Shown in pieces: positions 1 through 7,473 of a DNA stretch of 24,027 nt. The notes beneath the pieces were generated by a model. It was not told where the DNA came from and did not search any database. It saw only the letters and a program-made list of their open reading frames with translations. Each line of letters starts with the position of its first letter. Position 1 is the stretch's first letter. The translations under genes were made by a program, and so were the position numbers. Source of the DNA: an uncultured Halioglobus sp. (lineage in GTDB: Bacteria; Pseudomonadota; Gammaproteobacteria; Pseudomonadales; Halieaceae); contig CAJQQW010000327.1 of assembly GCA_905480565.1 (NCBI GenBank), positions 1-24,027 of the forward strand, given 5' to 3'.

Positions 1-1248
1 CAGTTCGTCGTGGTGGGAACTGGTCCGTTGCATGTGCCCAAGCTGCCGGGCATACCCGGTTTGGATACCTTTAATGGACACTCGTTTCATACCAGTCGTT
101 GGGATTACGGTTACACGGGCGGCGACGCTGAGGGCGCGCTCATGGAGGGTTTAAAAGACAAGAAAGTAGCTTTGATAGGCACGGGAGCCACTTCAGTGCA
201 GTGCGTACCGCATCTTTCGGCAGCTTGTAAAAAAATCTATGTGTGCCAGCGCACGCCATCCTCGGTGGACGTGCGCAGCAATGAACCGATGAATGCGGAT
301 TGGTACAGTGAGAAAACAGGCGAGCCGGGGTGGCAGAAAACCTGGATGGAAAACTTCACAAAAAATATGTCTGGCGCGTCCGATGGTGTTGACCTTGTGC
401 AAGATGGCTGGACAGACCTTGCCCGGCGCTTTCTTGGTAAAATTGCTGAATTGCCCGTTGCAGAGCGGGGAGACGTTGTGAAGATGATGGAGGCCTATGA
501 AAGCTCCGATTTTGAGAAAATGGACGAAATCCGTGCCAGGGTCGACGAGGTAGTGACTGATGTAGAAACAGCGGAAAAGCTAAAGGCCTGGTATCGGCAA
601 CTCTGCAAACGCCCATGCTTTCACGACGATTATTTACAATCTTTCAACAACGCATCGACAGTTTTGCTGGATACCGACGGCAAAGGTGTTGAGCGGATAA
701 CGGAAGGCGGGATTGTTGTAAATGGAGTTGAGTATCCTGTGGATTGCATCATTTATGCGACAGGTTTTGAAATTGGTACTGAACTGATTGATCGTGCTGG
801 TTTCGAGATGATCGGTAGAGAACAGCTTTCCCTCAGCGATTACTGGGCAAACGGCATGCGCACTCTGCACGGTATTAGTGTTCACAACTTCCCCAATGCT
901 TTTCGTGTCCAGCCTACACAGGCTGCAAATTTTATCGCCAATGTTCCGCATAATATTGTTGAATCTGCCAAGACAATAGCGATGATTATCAACTACGTTA
1001 AAGCTGCGGGGTACCAGACAATTGAAGCGACCAAAGAGGCCGAAGACGACTGGCAAGAGTTGCTGTCGGGGAGCATGCAAATGTTAGCTGATTCCAGCTG
1101 TACGCCGGGCTATTACAATAATGAAGGGCAACCGCTGCCCGACAATTCAGTTGGCTATGTCGGTCATCCCGAGGGAGCCATGGCTTATTTCAAGTTCATC
1201 GACGGGTGGCGAGAGGCTGGCGACTTTGAGGGCATGCGTGTGAGTTGA
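1..1248 (+). CDS. Baeyer-Villiger type flavin monooxygenase, 5'-truncated
   Basis: This is the C-terminal ~415 residues of a flavin-containing monooxygenase of the Baeyer-Villiger (cyclohexanone/phenylacetone monooxygenase) family. Such enzymes use NADPH, FAD and O2 to turn ketones into esters or lactones. The frame is open through base 1 (codons for Q-F-V precede the first GTG), so the gene starts outside the window and the N-terminal FAD-binding Rossmann motif is missing. The family fingerprint FxGxxxHxxxW(D) reads FNGHSFHTSRWD at bases 70-105. A second Rossmann fold follows at about 160-250 (KKVALIGTGATS, then CQRTP), the expected NADPH site. The substrate cannot be read from sequence; steroid, terpene or alicyclic ketones are possible. 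It ends in TGA, and the next gene is convergent. The family assignment is firm, the substrate unknown. Confidence 0.87.
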   Translation, partial: QFVVVGTGPLHVPKLPGIPGLDTFNGHSFHTSRWDYGYTGGDAEGALMEGLKDKKVALIGTGATSVQCVPHLSAACKKIYVCQRTPSSVDVRSNEPMNADWYSEKTGEPGWQKTWMENFTKNMSGASDGVDLVQDGWTDLARRFLGKIAELPVAERGDVVKMMEAYESSDFEKMDEIRARVDEVVTDVETAEKLKAWYRQLCKRPCFHDDYLQSFNNASTVLLDTDGKGVERITEGGIVVNGVEYPVDCIIYATGFEIGTELIDRAGFEMIGREQLSLSDYWANGMRTLHGISVHNFPNAFRVQPTQAANFIANVPHNIVESAKTIAMIINYVKAAGYQTIEATKEAEDDWQELLSGSMQMLADSSCTPGYYNNEGQPLPDNSVGYVGHPEGAMAYFKFIDGWREAGDFEGMRVS

Positions 1249-1281
1249 GGCGCTTGAAAATAGGTTTGAAAGTTCAATAAA

Positions 1282-1297
1282 TGTCCAACACTGGACA
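1282..1297. repeat. Perfect inverted repeat between convergent genes
   Basis: TGTCCA-ACAC-TGGACA, two 6-base arms around a 4-base centre. It lies 33 bases after the monooxygenase stop and has no T-run after it on the plus strand, so it is a poor intrinsic terminator. It could be a protein-binding palindrome or a 3'-end hairpin. The rest of 1249-1433 shows nothing else I recognise. Confidence 0.45.
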
Positions 1298-1433
1298 CGC
1301 GGATAAGTTGCCCAAAAAGCTTCAGCACGTTATTCGGCCCATTCACCGACGAAATCTTTTGCTGCGATTATTATAAGCATCGGATGAGATGTGCCAGGCC
1401 TCGGTTCTGCCGGGATTTGAATGTTAAGTGGTG

Positions 1434-1589
1434 TCAAGGAGCTGTTGATTCCTCGATAGCATTGCGACCTCGCTTGCAGCGTCTGGAACAGTAGCGTACC
1501 GAATTCCAGTCGCGCCGCCACTTGCGTCGCCAGCTAAACGGGCGCTGACAAACTGGACAAATCTTAGAGGGCAGCTCACGTTTCTTCAC
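1434..1589 (-). CDS. DUF2256 small zinc-ribbon-like protein (51 aa)
   Basis: This short gene was found by reading the minus strand past the photolyase stop. The 51-residue product begins [20 protein letters not shown] and has the hallmark DUF2256 (COG4338) pattern: CPVC at residues 11-14, the F-S-W-R-R-K-W run, then YCSRRC at 33-38. The four cysteines (C11, C14, C34, C38) would make a small zinc site. Family members are usually about 40-60 aa, so this one is complete. The start is GTG at 1589-1587, inside the end of the photolyase gene and in another frame, a 14-base overlap that suggests translational coupling. The MKK-x-x-LP-x-KICPVC beginning matches the family and supports this start. The function is unknown. 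From memory, DUF2256 genes often sit beside cryptochrome/photolyase genes, so a role in light response or DNA repair is inferred from position only. Confidence 0.86.
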   Translation of the reverse strand: MKKRELPSKICPVCQRPFSWRRKWRRDWNSVRYCSRRCKRGRNAIEESTAP

Positions 1590-2898
1590 GGTCCTGTCCT
1601 TGCGTGTCGTTGATGGGCCAGTCAGCGGCGTCTGTCACGAACCGAGGTTGCTTTGGGCGCTCACACTGCCATTTGCGAGTGAACGTCCCCTCAGGATCGT
1701 AGGTCCGAGTCTGTTTCTCAAGGTCGAAATGGCGACCGCCCCTTGGGTCGGCCCCTACACCAGCGAGGTACTGCCAGTTGCCATAGTTACACGCGACGTC
1801 GTAGTCGATCAGGTGCTTTTCAAAGAACGCTGCTCCGTAACGCCAGTCCAATTGCAGTTCATTGACAAGGCAGCTTGCTGCAATCTGTCGGCCCCTGTTG
1901 CTGCACCAGCCCGTTGCGACCAGTTGTTGCATGATTGCGTTCACCAGCGGAAAGTCAGTATCGCCCGCGCACCAGCGCGCGAAGCTGCGGGGCTCAAAGG
2001 TGCAGTAGTGCAGATGTTTTTGTGAGGTACTCAGTTTGAACAAGCTGATATCGTCTCGGTAAGCACGCCAGTGAAAAAACTCACGCCAAAATAATTCGAA
2101 ACGCAGCCAGTAGGTGGATTCGTTCTCGGTTTCGGTATGCTCAAAGTGGGCTATCGCCGCCGCTATTTCTCTGACTGAGAGACAGCCATTGGCTAGCCAG
2201 GGTGAGAGAGTGCTTGAACCGGTCAGGGGGTCAAGGCAGTTACGCGTCTGCTTATACTGCAGAATATCGCGCTGTTCAAACACGAAACGGCGAAGCCTTC
2301 GGTGTCCTGATTGGCTGCCACCGCGAATCGGAAGCGCCGTATGAGGCCTGACTCCGGTGTCCCGTATGGGATGAAAAATAGCGGCCGGCGGCGGTGGTAG
2401 TTGCCCGGGCGCGTCGATAGGCTCCGGTATCAAGAGTGACTTAACGCGCTTGTGGAAAGGCGTGAAGTGCGGTGGCAGCGCATCAAGCTCGAAGGACAAC
2501 CTGTCTTCATCCAGCAGGGTGCTGGTTTCATGCAGCGCCAATGGCACAGTCAAACGGCTTCGCAAGCGCTGCACTGTGGTTCGCTCGTAGTACCCTGGTG
2601 TGCGGCTCGCGCCCACTCGGTCAATGCTGTACTCCTCTATCAACCGGGGAAGAATCAATTCGGGTGAGCCATGAACAAGCAGTAGGTCCTGACCCAGCTC
2701 GGCCAGCTCATCTCTCAAAGCCTGCAGGCTTTCCAGCAGAAAGCGCTCACGCTGCGGCCCCATTCCGTTGACATTGCACCAGGGTCTGGTGATTGGCCAG
2801 ATGTAAACAAGCAAGAGCGCTTCGCTTTGGAGGTAGCGACACAGCCCCGGATTGTCGGAGAGGCGAAGATCGTTTCTAAACCAGTAAAGAGATTTCAT
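1576..2898 (-). CDS. DASH-family cryptochrome / deoxyribodipyrimidine photolyase
   Basis: A 440-residue flavoprotein of the cryptochrome/photolyase family. DASH members repair cyclobutane pyrimidine dimers (mainly in single-stranded or looped DNA) with blue light and FAD, or act as photoreceptors. The N-terminal alpha/beta antenna domain begins [14 protein letters not shown] (residues 5-18). The FAD-binding helical domain holds QYKQTRN (214-220), [10 protein letters not shown] (232-241), [10 protein letters not shown] (266-275), [10 protein letters not shown] (333-342) and [10 protein letters not shown] (351-360). The block [20 protein letters not shown] (365-384), followed by RHF and [11 protein letters not shown] (400-410), is typical of the DASH branch rather than class I CPD photolyases. 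The ATG is the natural first codon, though no clear Shine-Dalgarno precedes it. The DUF2256 gene overlaps its 3' end and a small exported protein lies 105 bases upstream on the same strand. Family sure, DASH subtype likely. Confidence 0.92.
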   Translation of the reverse strand: MKSLYWFRNDLRLSDNPGLCRYLQSEALLLVYIWPITRPWCNVNGMGPQRERFLLESLQALRDELAELGQDLLLVHGSPELILPRLIEEYSIDRVGASRTPGYYERTTVQRLRSRLTVPLALHETSTLLDEDRLSFELDALPPHFTPFHKRVKSLLIPEPIDAPGQLPPPPAAIFHPIRDTGVRPHTALPIRGGSQSGHRRLRRFVFEQRDILQYKQTRNCLDPLTGSSTLSPWLANGCLSVREIAAAIAHFEHTETENESTYWLRFELFWREFFHWRAYRDDISLFKLSTSQKHLHYCTFEPRSFARWCAGDTDFPLVNAIMQQLVATGWCSNRGRQIAASCLVNELQLDWRYGAAFFEKHLIDYDVACNYGNWQYLAGVGADPRGGRHFDLEKQTRTYDPEGTFTRKWQCERPKQPRFVTDAADWPINDTQGQDREET

Positions 2899-3003
2899 AT
2901 GAATGCTAACGTGGTGAGATATTTCGGTTCATGGCATTGTATCTCGTTATGTGTCGCGACTTGCCGCGCCAGCTGCAACGTGCGCCATCAATGCAGTAAG
3001 GCG

Positions 3004-3273
3004 TTACGCCTGGTTGAGATGTTGCTCAAAAAAAGTGCCTTTGTGGTGAGGTGGCAATGCGCGGCGCGCAGGCAGATCAACCGCTTTCTGTGTATTGATC
3101 TCGAAACAATGAAAATGCCGATTCCCGCCGCTTTGGCGATCTTCAACTGCCACCATATTTAGCGTGTCGCAGGTGTCCGCGAAGCGAGCCACTGCAGCAT
3201 GATTTCCGTTCAAGTAGCCAAGCGTTGCGCCGCTTATCAAGCAAGCGGCGCAGACAAAAAGATAAAACTTCAT
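3004..3273 (-). CDS. Small exported or membrane-anchored hypothetical protein (89 aa)
   Basis: I do not recognise this family. The chosen start (ATG at 3273-3271) gives an 89-residue protein beginning MKFYLFVCAACLISGATLGY, a basic residue followed by a hydrophobic stretch at about 3-20 that looks like a signal peptide or membrane anchor. A GGAG sits about nine bases upstream of this ATG, whereas starting at 3333 would add 20 polar residues in front of the signal. The mature part has two cysteines (C35 and C56), which could form a disulfide in the periplasm, and a histidine-rich tail. It lies on the same strand as the cryptochrome, 105 bases upstream, so co-transcription is possible. It may be a lineage-specific gene; the signal-like N-terminus and RBS are the main evidence that it is real. 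Confidence 0.5.
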   Translation of the reverse strand: MKFYLFVCAACLISGATLGYLNGNHAAVARFADTCDTLNMVAVEDRQSGGNRHFHCFEINTQKAVDLPARRALPPHHKGTFFEQHLNQA

Positions 3274-3785
3274 GGTAGCTGGCTCCATTAAAATTGAAAA
3301 CAGGGTTGGATCATGCGACTGACTGTTCGCCATGGAGTGTCTATCGCTAGTTCAATGTACTTGAAATACGCAAAAAGCGTCCTTACGGTTTGCCGAAGAA
3401 TGGTGATTTGGCAGGTATCAGCCTGCTACGAAACCTTGTGCAACTCTGCGGTAGCTCCATTTTGGATGAATAGTGCCACACGGGTTAAGCATTTGAGGCG
3501 TCCATCCACAACAAAGCGCATAGACGAGGGACTGGAGCACGCAACAGCGGAATAGTTATGCGCGGCGTCAGCGCAAGCACCCGGAGATGTCCGTAAGTTG
3601 TCTCGATTTGGCGGCGTGCCATGCTGAGCGCAGCGTGTTTTATGCTGGACCAGTCGGACCGGGCGCAGCTGGCCTGCCGGGCCGATCGGACGATGCCAGG
3701 ATTTGGATTTGAGAGTCTCGTTTACACAAGATGTCGGGCATCGTCAGCAGGTGGCACCAGTGGTGTTCAGGTAATTTTACATTAC
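3274..3785. other. Non-coding stretch upstream of the TonB receptor
   Basis: About 510 bases between the divergent small exported protein and the TonB receptor promoter. Short open frames exist (for example 3313-3555 plus), but their translations show no family resemblance, signal peptide or good ribosome site. I see no tRNA, hairpin with a T-run, or long repeat. It probably holds the promoter for the minus-strand genes and a long regulatory upstream region for the receptor. Confidence 0.45.
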
Positions 3786-3816
3786 TTGACCACGTGGTGG
3801 TTTTTTACCCTATACT
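3786..3816 (+). promoter_or_regulatory. Candidate sigma70 promoter of the TonB receptor
   Basis: TTGACC (3786-3791) and TATACT (3811-3816) with a 19-base spacer that includes a T-run. The spacer is longer than ideal. It lies 25 bases before the chosen receptor ATG at 3842, which argues against the longer frame that begins at 3731 and runs through this promoter. Confidence 0.42.
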
Positions 3817-3841
3817 GAAAAAAAATAAAGAGGTGACAGCC

Positions 3842-6319
3842 ATGCTGAGAATAATACCCCTCATAGGCTTGCCAACACTGGCAGCCTGTCTTCTAACCGC
3901 CACAGCTACTATCGCACAGGGCACCCTGGAAGAGGTCATTGTCACGGCAGAAAAACGTGAAACCACCCTGCAAGATACGGCCATTGCTGTCAGTGCTTTC
4001 ACTCAAGCAGATCTGGAACGCGGCTTGATAAATAACAATATGGATATTCAAATGGCCGTGCCTAACATGCTGATGAGCAAGGGCTTCTTCACAACGGCGC
4101 AGATATCCATTCGTGGCATCGGCAATCTGGCGGTTGGCCCGGCGTCGGACTCGGGCACTGGCGTGCATTTTAACGGCGTCTACCTGAACGGCTCGCGCTT
4201 GTTTGAGACCGAGTACTTTGACACCGAACGCGTGGAGGTGCTGCGGGGGCCGCAGGGTACTCTGTATGGCAGGAATACGACAGCCGGCGTGATAAATGTA
4301 ATAAGCAAGAAGGCAGAAGATGAATTTGGAGGGTTTATCGACGCATCTTACGGCGACTACAACTACGTCCGCACCCGGGGCGCGCTGAATATCCCGATAA
4401 CTGAGAATATCTGGCAGCGCTTCTCCATTTTTTATACGTCGCGTGATGGCTTTGTCGACAACGTGTTTACCGGCGACGATATCGACGACCGGGATATGTA
4501 CTCGGTGCGCTCATCGACAGCCTTTATGTTTGGTGAAAGCACCGAGGCACACCTGACTATTCAATATTTTGATGAGAACGATAATCGGATGCGCGGTTCA
4601 AACAATTACTGCGCCAATGATCCTGCCGGGGTGCTCGGCTGCCTGCCCAATCGCGGTAAGCCCACCAACGAGAGCGCGAATACAAATGGTACCGTGGGGG
4701 GGTTCCTGCTTAATGGTGTGAGCGCGGCCACCGGTCTTAACTACCCTAACGAGACTGGCCTGGATTCGTTCAAACCGAACAATCTGCGCAAGGTAAACTT
4801 CGATTTCACGCCACAATATGAGACGGATGAAACAATTATAAGCTTGGAGGTTACTCACGAACTGGACAGTATGACGCTGCATTCTCTGACCGGTTGGTAT
4901 GAGTCATCTCTCGATGCGCGCAATGACTATGATATGACCGTTAATACTGCGCTCTGGCCGACGTTTACGACCTACCAGCGTGGCCCTGATGGTTCCAGTA
5001 CAGTGAACTACCTGCAGCAAAATGACCGAGCCACTACGGATCCGAAGCAATTCAGTCAGGAGTTCCGTATCGCCTCCGATTTTGATGGGGATATCAACTT
5101 TATGGCGGGCGCCTTCTATTTGAAATACGAGAGCGACGTCCATTTCTACGTTTACTCGTCGGCCCTGTCACTTTACGGCGAAACCTTTGGTATACCCGAA
5201 GATCAGTGGGTATTCGATAACTACACGAAAGATTACGAATTGGAGACATGGGCGGTATTCGGGGAAACGTACTGGGACATATCGGAGCGATGGGAGGCGA
5301 TACTCGGGCTGCGCTATACCGATGAAACCAAGCAATCTGAACAGCGGACTATCTATCTGGCCTTTCTAGACGGCGCGGATGACCTTACGCCCTTCAAGAG
5401 CGACTCGGACGAGGTCACCGGTAAATTCAATCTCAATTTTCACCTCACGCCGGATATCATGCTTTACGGCACGCTGGCACGCAGCTACAAGGGGGGCGGC
5501 TTCAATCCGATAAGCCCGGAATCGCCATTACTGGACCCAGCGCAGGGCGGTGATCCTGCCTTTGCCGATTTTGATCCTGAATTCATCAATTCTGTTGAGC
5601 TAGGCGCCAAGACACGTCTGCTAGAAAACACGATGCAGGCGAATTTCACGGCCTTCTACTACGACTATGAGGATCTGCAGGTTTCCAAGATAGTCAATCA
5701 GACAGCTTTGAATGAAAATATGGATGCCGAGATCTACGGTATGGAGGCAGAGATACTGTGGGCGCCCACGCCGAGTTGGAATTTGATGATGAACCTGTCC
5801 TATCTTAATTCTGAGTTGGGCGAGTACGAGACCTTTGACCCTGCAGACCCCAACCAGATGGGTACAGTAGAAAATATCGTTTCTCTCGGCAACCAAAACA
5901 ACCTGACTGTTGGTTGCCCCAACGGCGCAAACCCCTGCCCCGGCATACCTGTGAGCGTCAAGGGTAATCAAGTGCCTAATGCCCCGGAGTATTCCATGTA
6001 CCTGGCTGGTAGCTACAGCTGGTTTCTGGACAATGGCATGCGCCTGGATGTCTCTACAAGCTACTACTGGCAAGACAAGTTTTACACCCGCATCTACAAC
6101 ACAGCCGATGACAAGCTAGACAGCTGGGACGTATGGAACGCGTCAACGACGCTAACATCCCCCAAGGAGGACTGGTACGTCGAGGCTTGGGTACGCAACA
6201 TCGCAGATGACGACAACTGGACTGGTCAGTATCTGCAGGATGCCGCAGTGGGGCTTTATCGGACTCTTCAGTTAATGGAGCCGCGCACTTACGGTGCTAC
6301 CGTTGGTTATCGCTTCTGA
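3842..6319 (+). CDS. TonB-dependent outer-membrane receptor (825 aa)
   Basis: An outer-membrane beta-barrel that imports a ligand using TonB/ExbBD energy. The ATG at 3842 is preceded by GAGGTG and starts a signal peptide (MLRIIPLIG... to about TIAQ, residue 26). The longer frame from 3731 would bury this signal behind 37 residues. A TonB-box-like segment EEVIVTAEKRE lies at 30-40, then the plug domain with IRGIG and the signature VEVLRGPQGTLYGRN (131-145) followed by AGVINVISKK. The rest is a barrel rich in aromatic alternating strands, with a C-terminal strand ending YGATVGYRF; the final Phe is the usual BAM signal. Length and the iterative ISKK/GYRF features fit the large FecA/CirA-like group common in marine Gammaproteobacteria. 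The ligand is not readable. The neighbouring dehydrogenase and monooxygenase suggest a hydrophobic organic substrate rather than a siderophore, but this is inference; no Fur box is evident. Confidence 0.93.
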   Translation: MLRIIPLIGLPTLAACLLTATATIAQGTLEEVIVTAEKRETTLQDTAIAVSAFTQADLERGLINNNMDIQMAVPNMLMSKGFFTTAQISIRGIGNLAVGPASDSGTGVHFNGVYLNGSRLFETEYFDTERVEVLRGPQGTLYGRNTTAGVINVISKKAEDEFGGFIDASYGDYNYVRTRGALNIPITENIWQRFSIFYTSRDGFVDNVFTGDDIDDRDMYSVRSSTAFMFGESTEAHLTIQYFDENDNRMRGSNNYCANDPAGVLGCLPNRGKPTNESANTNGTVGGFLLNGVSAATGLNYPNETGLDSFKPNNLRKVNFDFTPQYETDETIISLEVTHELDSMTLHSLTGWYESSLDARNDYDMTVNTALWPTFTTYQRGPDGSSTVNYLQQNDRATTDPKQFSQEFRIASDFDGDINFMAGAFYLKYESDVHFYVYSSALSLYGETFGIPEDQWVFDNYTKDYELETWAVFGETYWDISERWEAILGLRYTDETKQSEQRTIYLAFLDGADDLTPFKSDSDEVTGKFNLNFHLTPDIMLYGTLARSYKGGGFNPISPESPLLDPAQGGDPAFADFDPEFINSVELGAKTRLLENTMQANFTAFYYDYEDLQVSKIVNQTALNENMDAEIYGMEAEILWAPTPSWNLMMNLSYLNSELGEYETFDPADPNQMGTVENIVSLGNQNNLTVGCPNGANPCPGIPVSVKGNQVPNAPEYSMYLAGSYSWFLDNGMRLDVSTSYYWQDKFYTRIYNTADDKLDSWDVWNASTTLTSPKEDWYVEAWVRNIADDDNWTGQYLQDAAVGLYRTLQLMEPRTYGATVGYRF

Positions 6320-6387
6320 GTGATCAAGGGGCGGTCGTTTCCTGAGCGTGCCGCCTTTCTGCTTTATTTTTGTTGTAAAGCTGTCGG

Positions 6388-6411
6388 GGCAGGGCAGTCG
6401 GCTGCCTTGCC
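6388..6411. other. Strong hairpin between TonB receptor and dehydrogenase
   Basis: A 10-base-pair stem with one G-U pair: GGCAGGGCAG (6388-6397), loop TCGG, CTGCCTTGCC (6402-6411). No T-run follows on either strand, so it is not a standard intrinsic terminator. It may protect the receptor mRNA 3' end or assist Rho-dependent ending. It sits before the dehydrogenase promoter candidate. Confidence 0.45.
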
Positions 6412-6440
6412 AGCTGCAGCGCTCGAGACGCTCATATCCG

Positions 6441-6472
6441 TTGCCATATTTCGTTGCCCTTCCGGTTATAAT
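6441..6472 (+). promoter_or_regulatory. Candidate sigma70 promoter of the dehydrogenase
   Basis: A perfect TATAAT (6467-6472) lies about 68 bases upstream of the SDR start. The best -35 is TTGCCA (6441-6446), with a spacer of 20 bases, longer than the optimum. The -10 match makes independent transcription of the SDR gene plausible. Confidence 0.45.
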
Positions 6473-6539
6473 CTTTCCGAAGCGCCTCCGTTTCAAGAAA
6501 CACGGATTGGCATTCAGGTCTAAGTGAGCGGAGTTAATG

Positions 6540-7388
6540 ATGAGAGATTTTGCCAATAAAGCAGCGGTAGTTACTGGCGGCGCAAGCGGTATTGGCCTGT
6601 CACTCGCACGGAGGGCTTTGGCCGAGGGCATGAAGGTCGTAATGGTCGATATCGAACAGGCAGCTTTGGATGATGCCGTGACTAACCTGAATGGCGGCGA
6701 GAATATTCTTGGTATGTGTGTAGATGTGCGGGACGCAGGTGCGATGCAGACACTCGCAGATGAGGTGGAGCAGCGCTTCGGTCCGGCCGCTCTCTTATTT
6801 AACAATGCCGGGGTGGGTGGCGGCGGCCTCGCCTGGGAAGCCAGCGAGGAAGACTGGGACTGGGTGCTGGGGGTTAATCTGCGTGGTGTAGTCAATGGGC
6901 TGCGCGCTTTTGTACCACAAATGATCGCGTCTGGTGAGGGTCATATAGTCAACACGGCATCAATAGCTGGACTGGTGTCTGCACCCGGGACATGCACATA
7001 CACCGTGTCCAAGCATGCTGTAGTCGCGCTGTCGGAAGTATTGTCTGGTGATCTCAGAAATCAGGGTGCTGATGTGGGCGTATCTGTTCTTTGCCCCTCT
7101 TTCGTGGCGACACGCATCTATGCATCGGATCGCAATCGTGGAAACGAGCTGACAACGGAAGAAGCGGCCGAACAAGTCGCACTGGAAGAAATAGTTGCGG
7201 AATTTTTTAAAGGGGCAACGTCGCCTGATACGGTGGCAGACCTTGTATTTCAGTCCATAATGAACGGTCAGTTTTATATTCTCCCTCAGCCGCTGGGTTC
7301 TGTCCCTCTCATCGAGCAACGAATGAACGGTATTGTGGAGAATACGCGGCCTATTATGAAAGGCCCTGAAGAGTATCCGGCACAGTAG
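6540..7388 (+). CDS. Short-chain dehydrogenase/reductase (SDR), 282 aa
   Basis: A classical SDR oxidoreductase acting on an alcohol/ketone pair with NAD(P). The cofactor motif TGGASGIG is at residues 12-19, NNAG at 88-91, and the catalytic Ser141, Tyr154 and Lys158 (YTVSK) are all present. An acidic residue at the end of the second strand (VMVDIE, D37) favours NAD(H) over NADP(H). Two ATG codons are adjacent (6537 and 6540); GGAG at 6530-6533 is better spaced for the second, which I chose. The C-terminal ~90 residues (EEAAEQVALEE..., FYILPQP) resemble SDRs annotated near steroid, terpene or fatty-compound catabolism, but no substrate can be assigned. It follows the TonB receptor by 220 bases, with its own promoter candidate. 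deaD is convergent downstream. Confidence 0.92.
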   Translation: MRDFANKAAVVTGGASGIGLSLARRALAEGMKVVMVDIEQAALDDAVTNLNGGENILGMCVDVRDAGAMQTLADEVEQRFGPAALLFNNAGVGGGGLAWEASEEDWDWVLGVNLRGVVNGLRAFVPQMIASGEGHIVNTASIAGLVSAPGTCTYTVSKHAVVALSEVLSGDLRNQGADVGVSVLCPSFVATRIYASDRNRGNELTTEEAAEQVALEEIVAEFFKGATSPDTVADLVFQSIMNGQFYILPQPLGSVPLIEQRMNGIVENTRPIMKGPEEYPAQ

Positions 7389-7473
7389 TATCTGTGCGGA
7401 GCCAGCGGTCGCGCCGGCAACTCAGGGATCCCCTTCCGCTACCACCGTTGATTGAGCGCTCAGGGTACGACCG

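Noticed and set aside
634..1080. 148-residue minus-strand open frame inside the monooxygenase
   Set aside because: Antisense shadow of a clear gene. The translation has no domain pattern or ribosome site.
3313..3555. 80-residue open frame upstream of the TonB receptor
   Set aside because: No ribosome site, signal or family pattern, and its composition is not protein-like. It overlaps the probable promoter of the minus-strand genes.
3731..3841. In-frame N-terminal extension of the TonB receptor
   Set aside because: It runs through the promoter candidate and places 37 residues before a clear signal peptide. The ATG at 3842 has the ribosome site.
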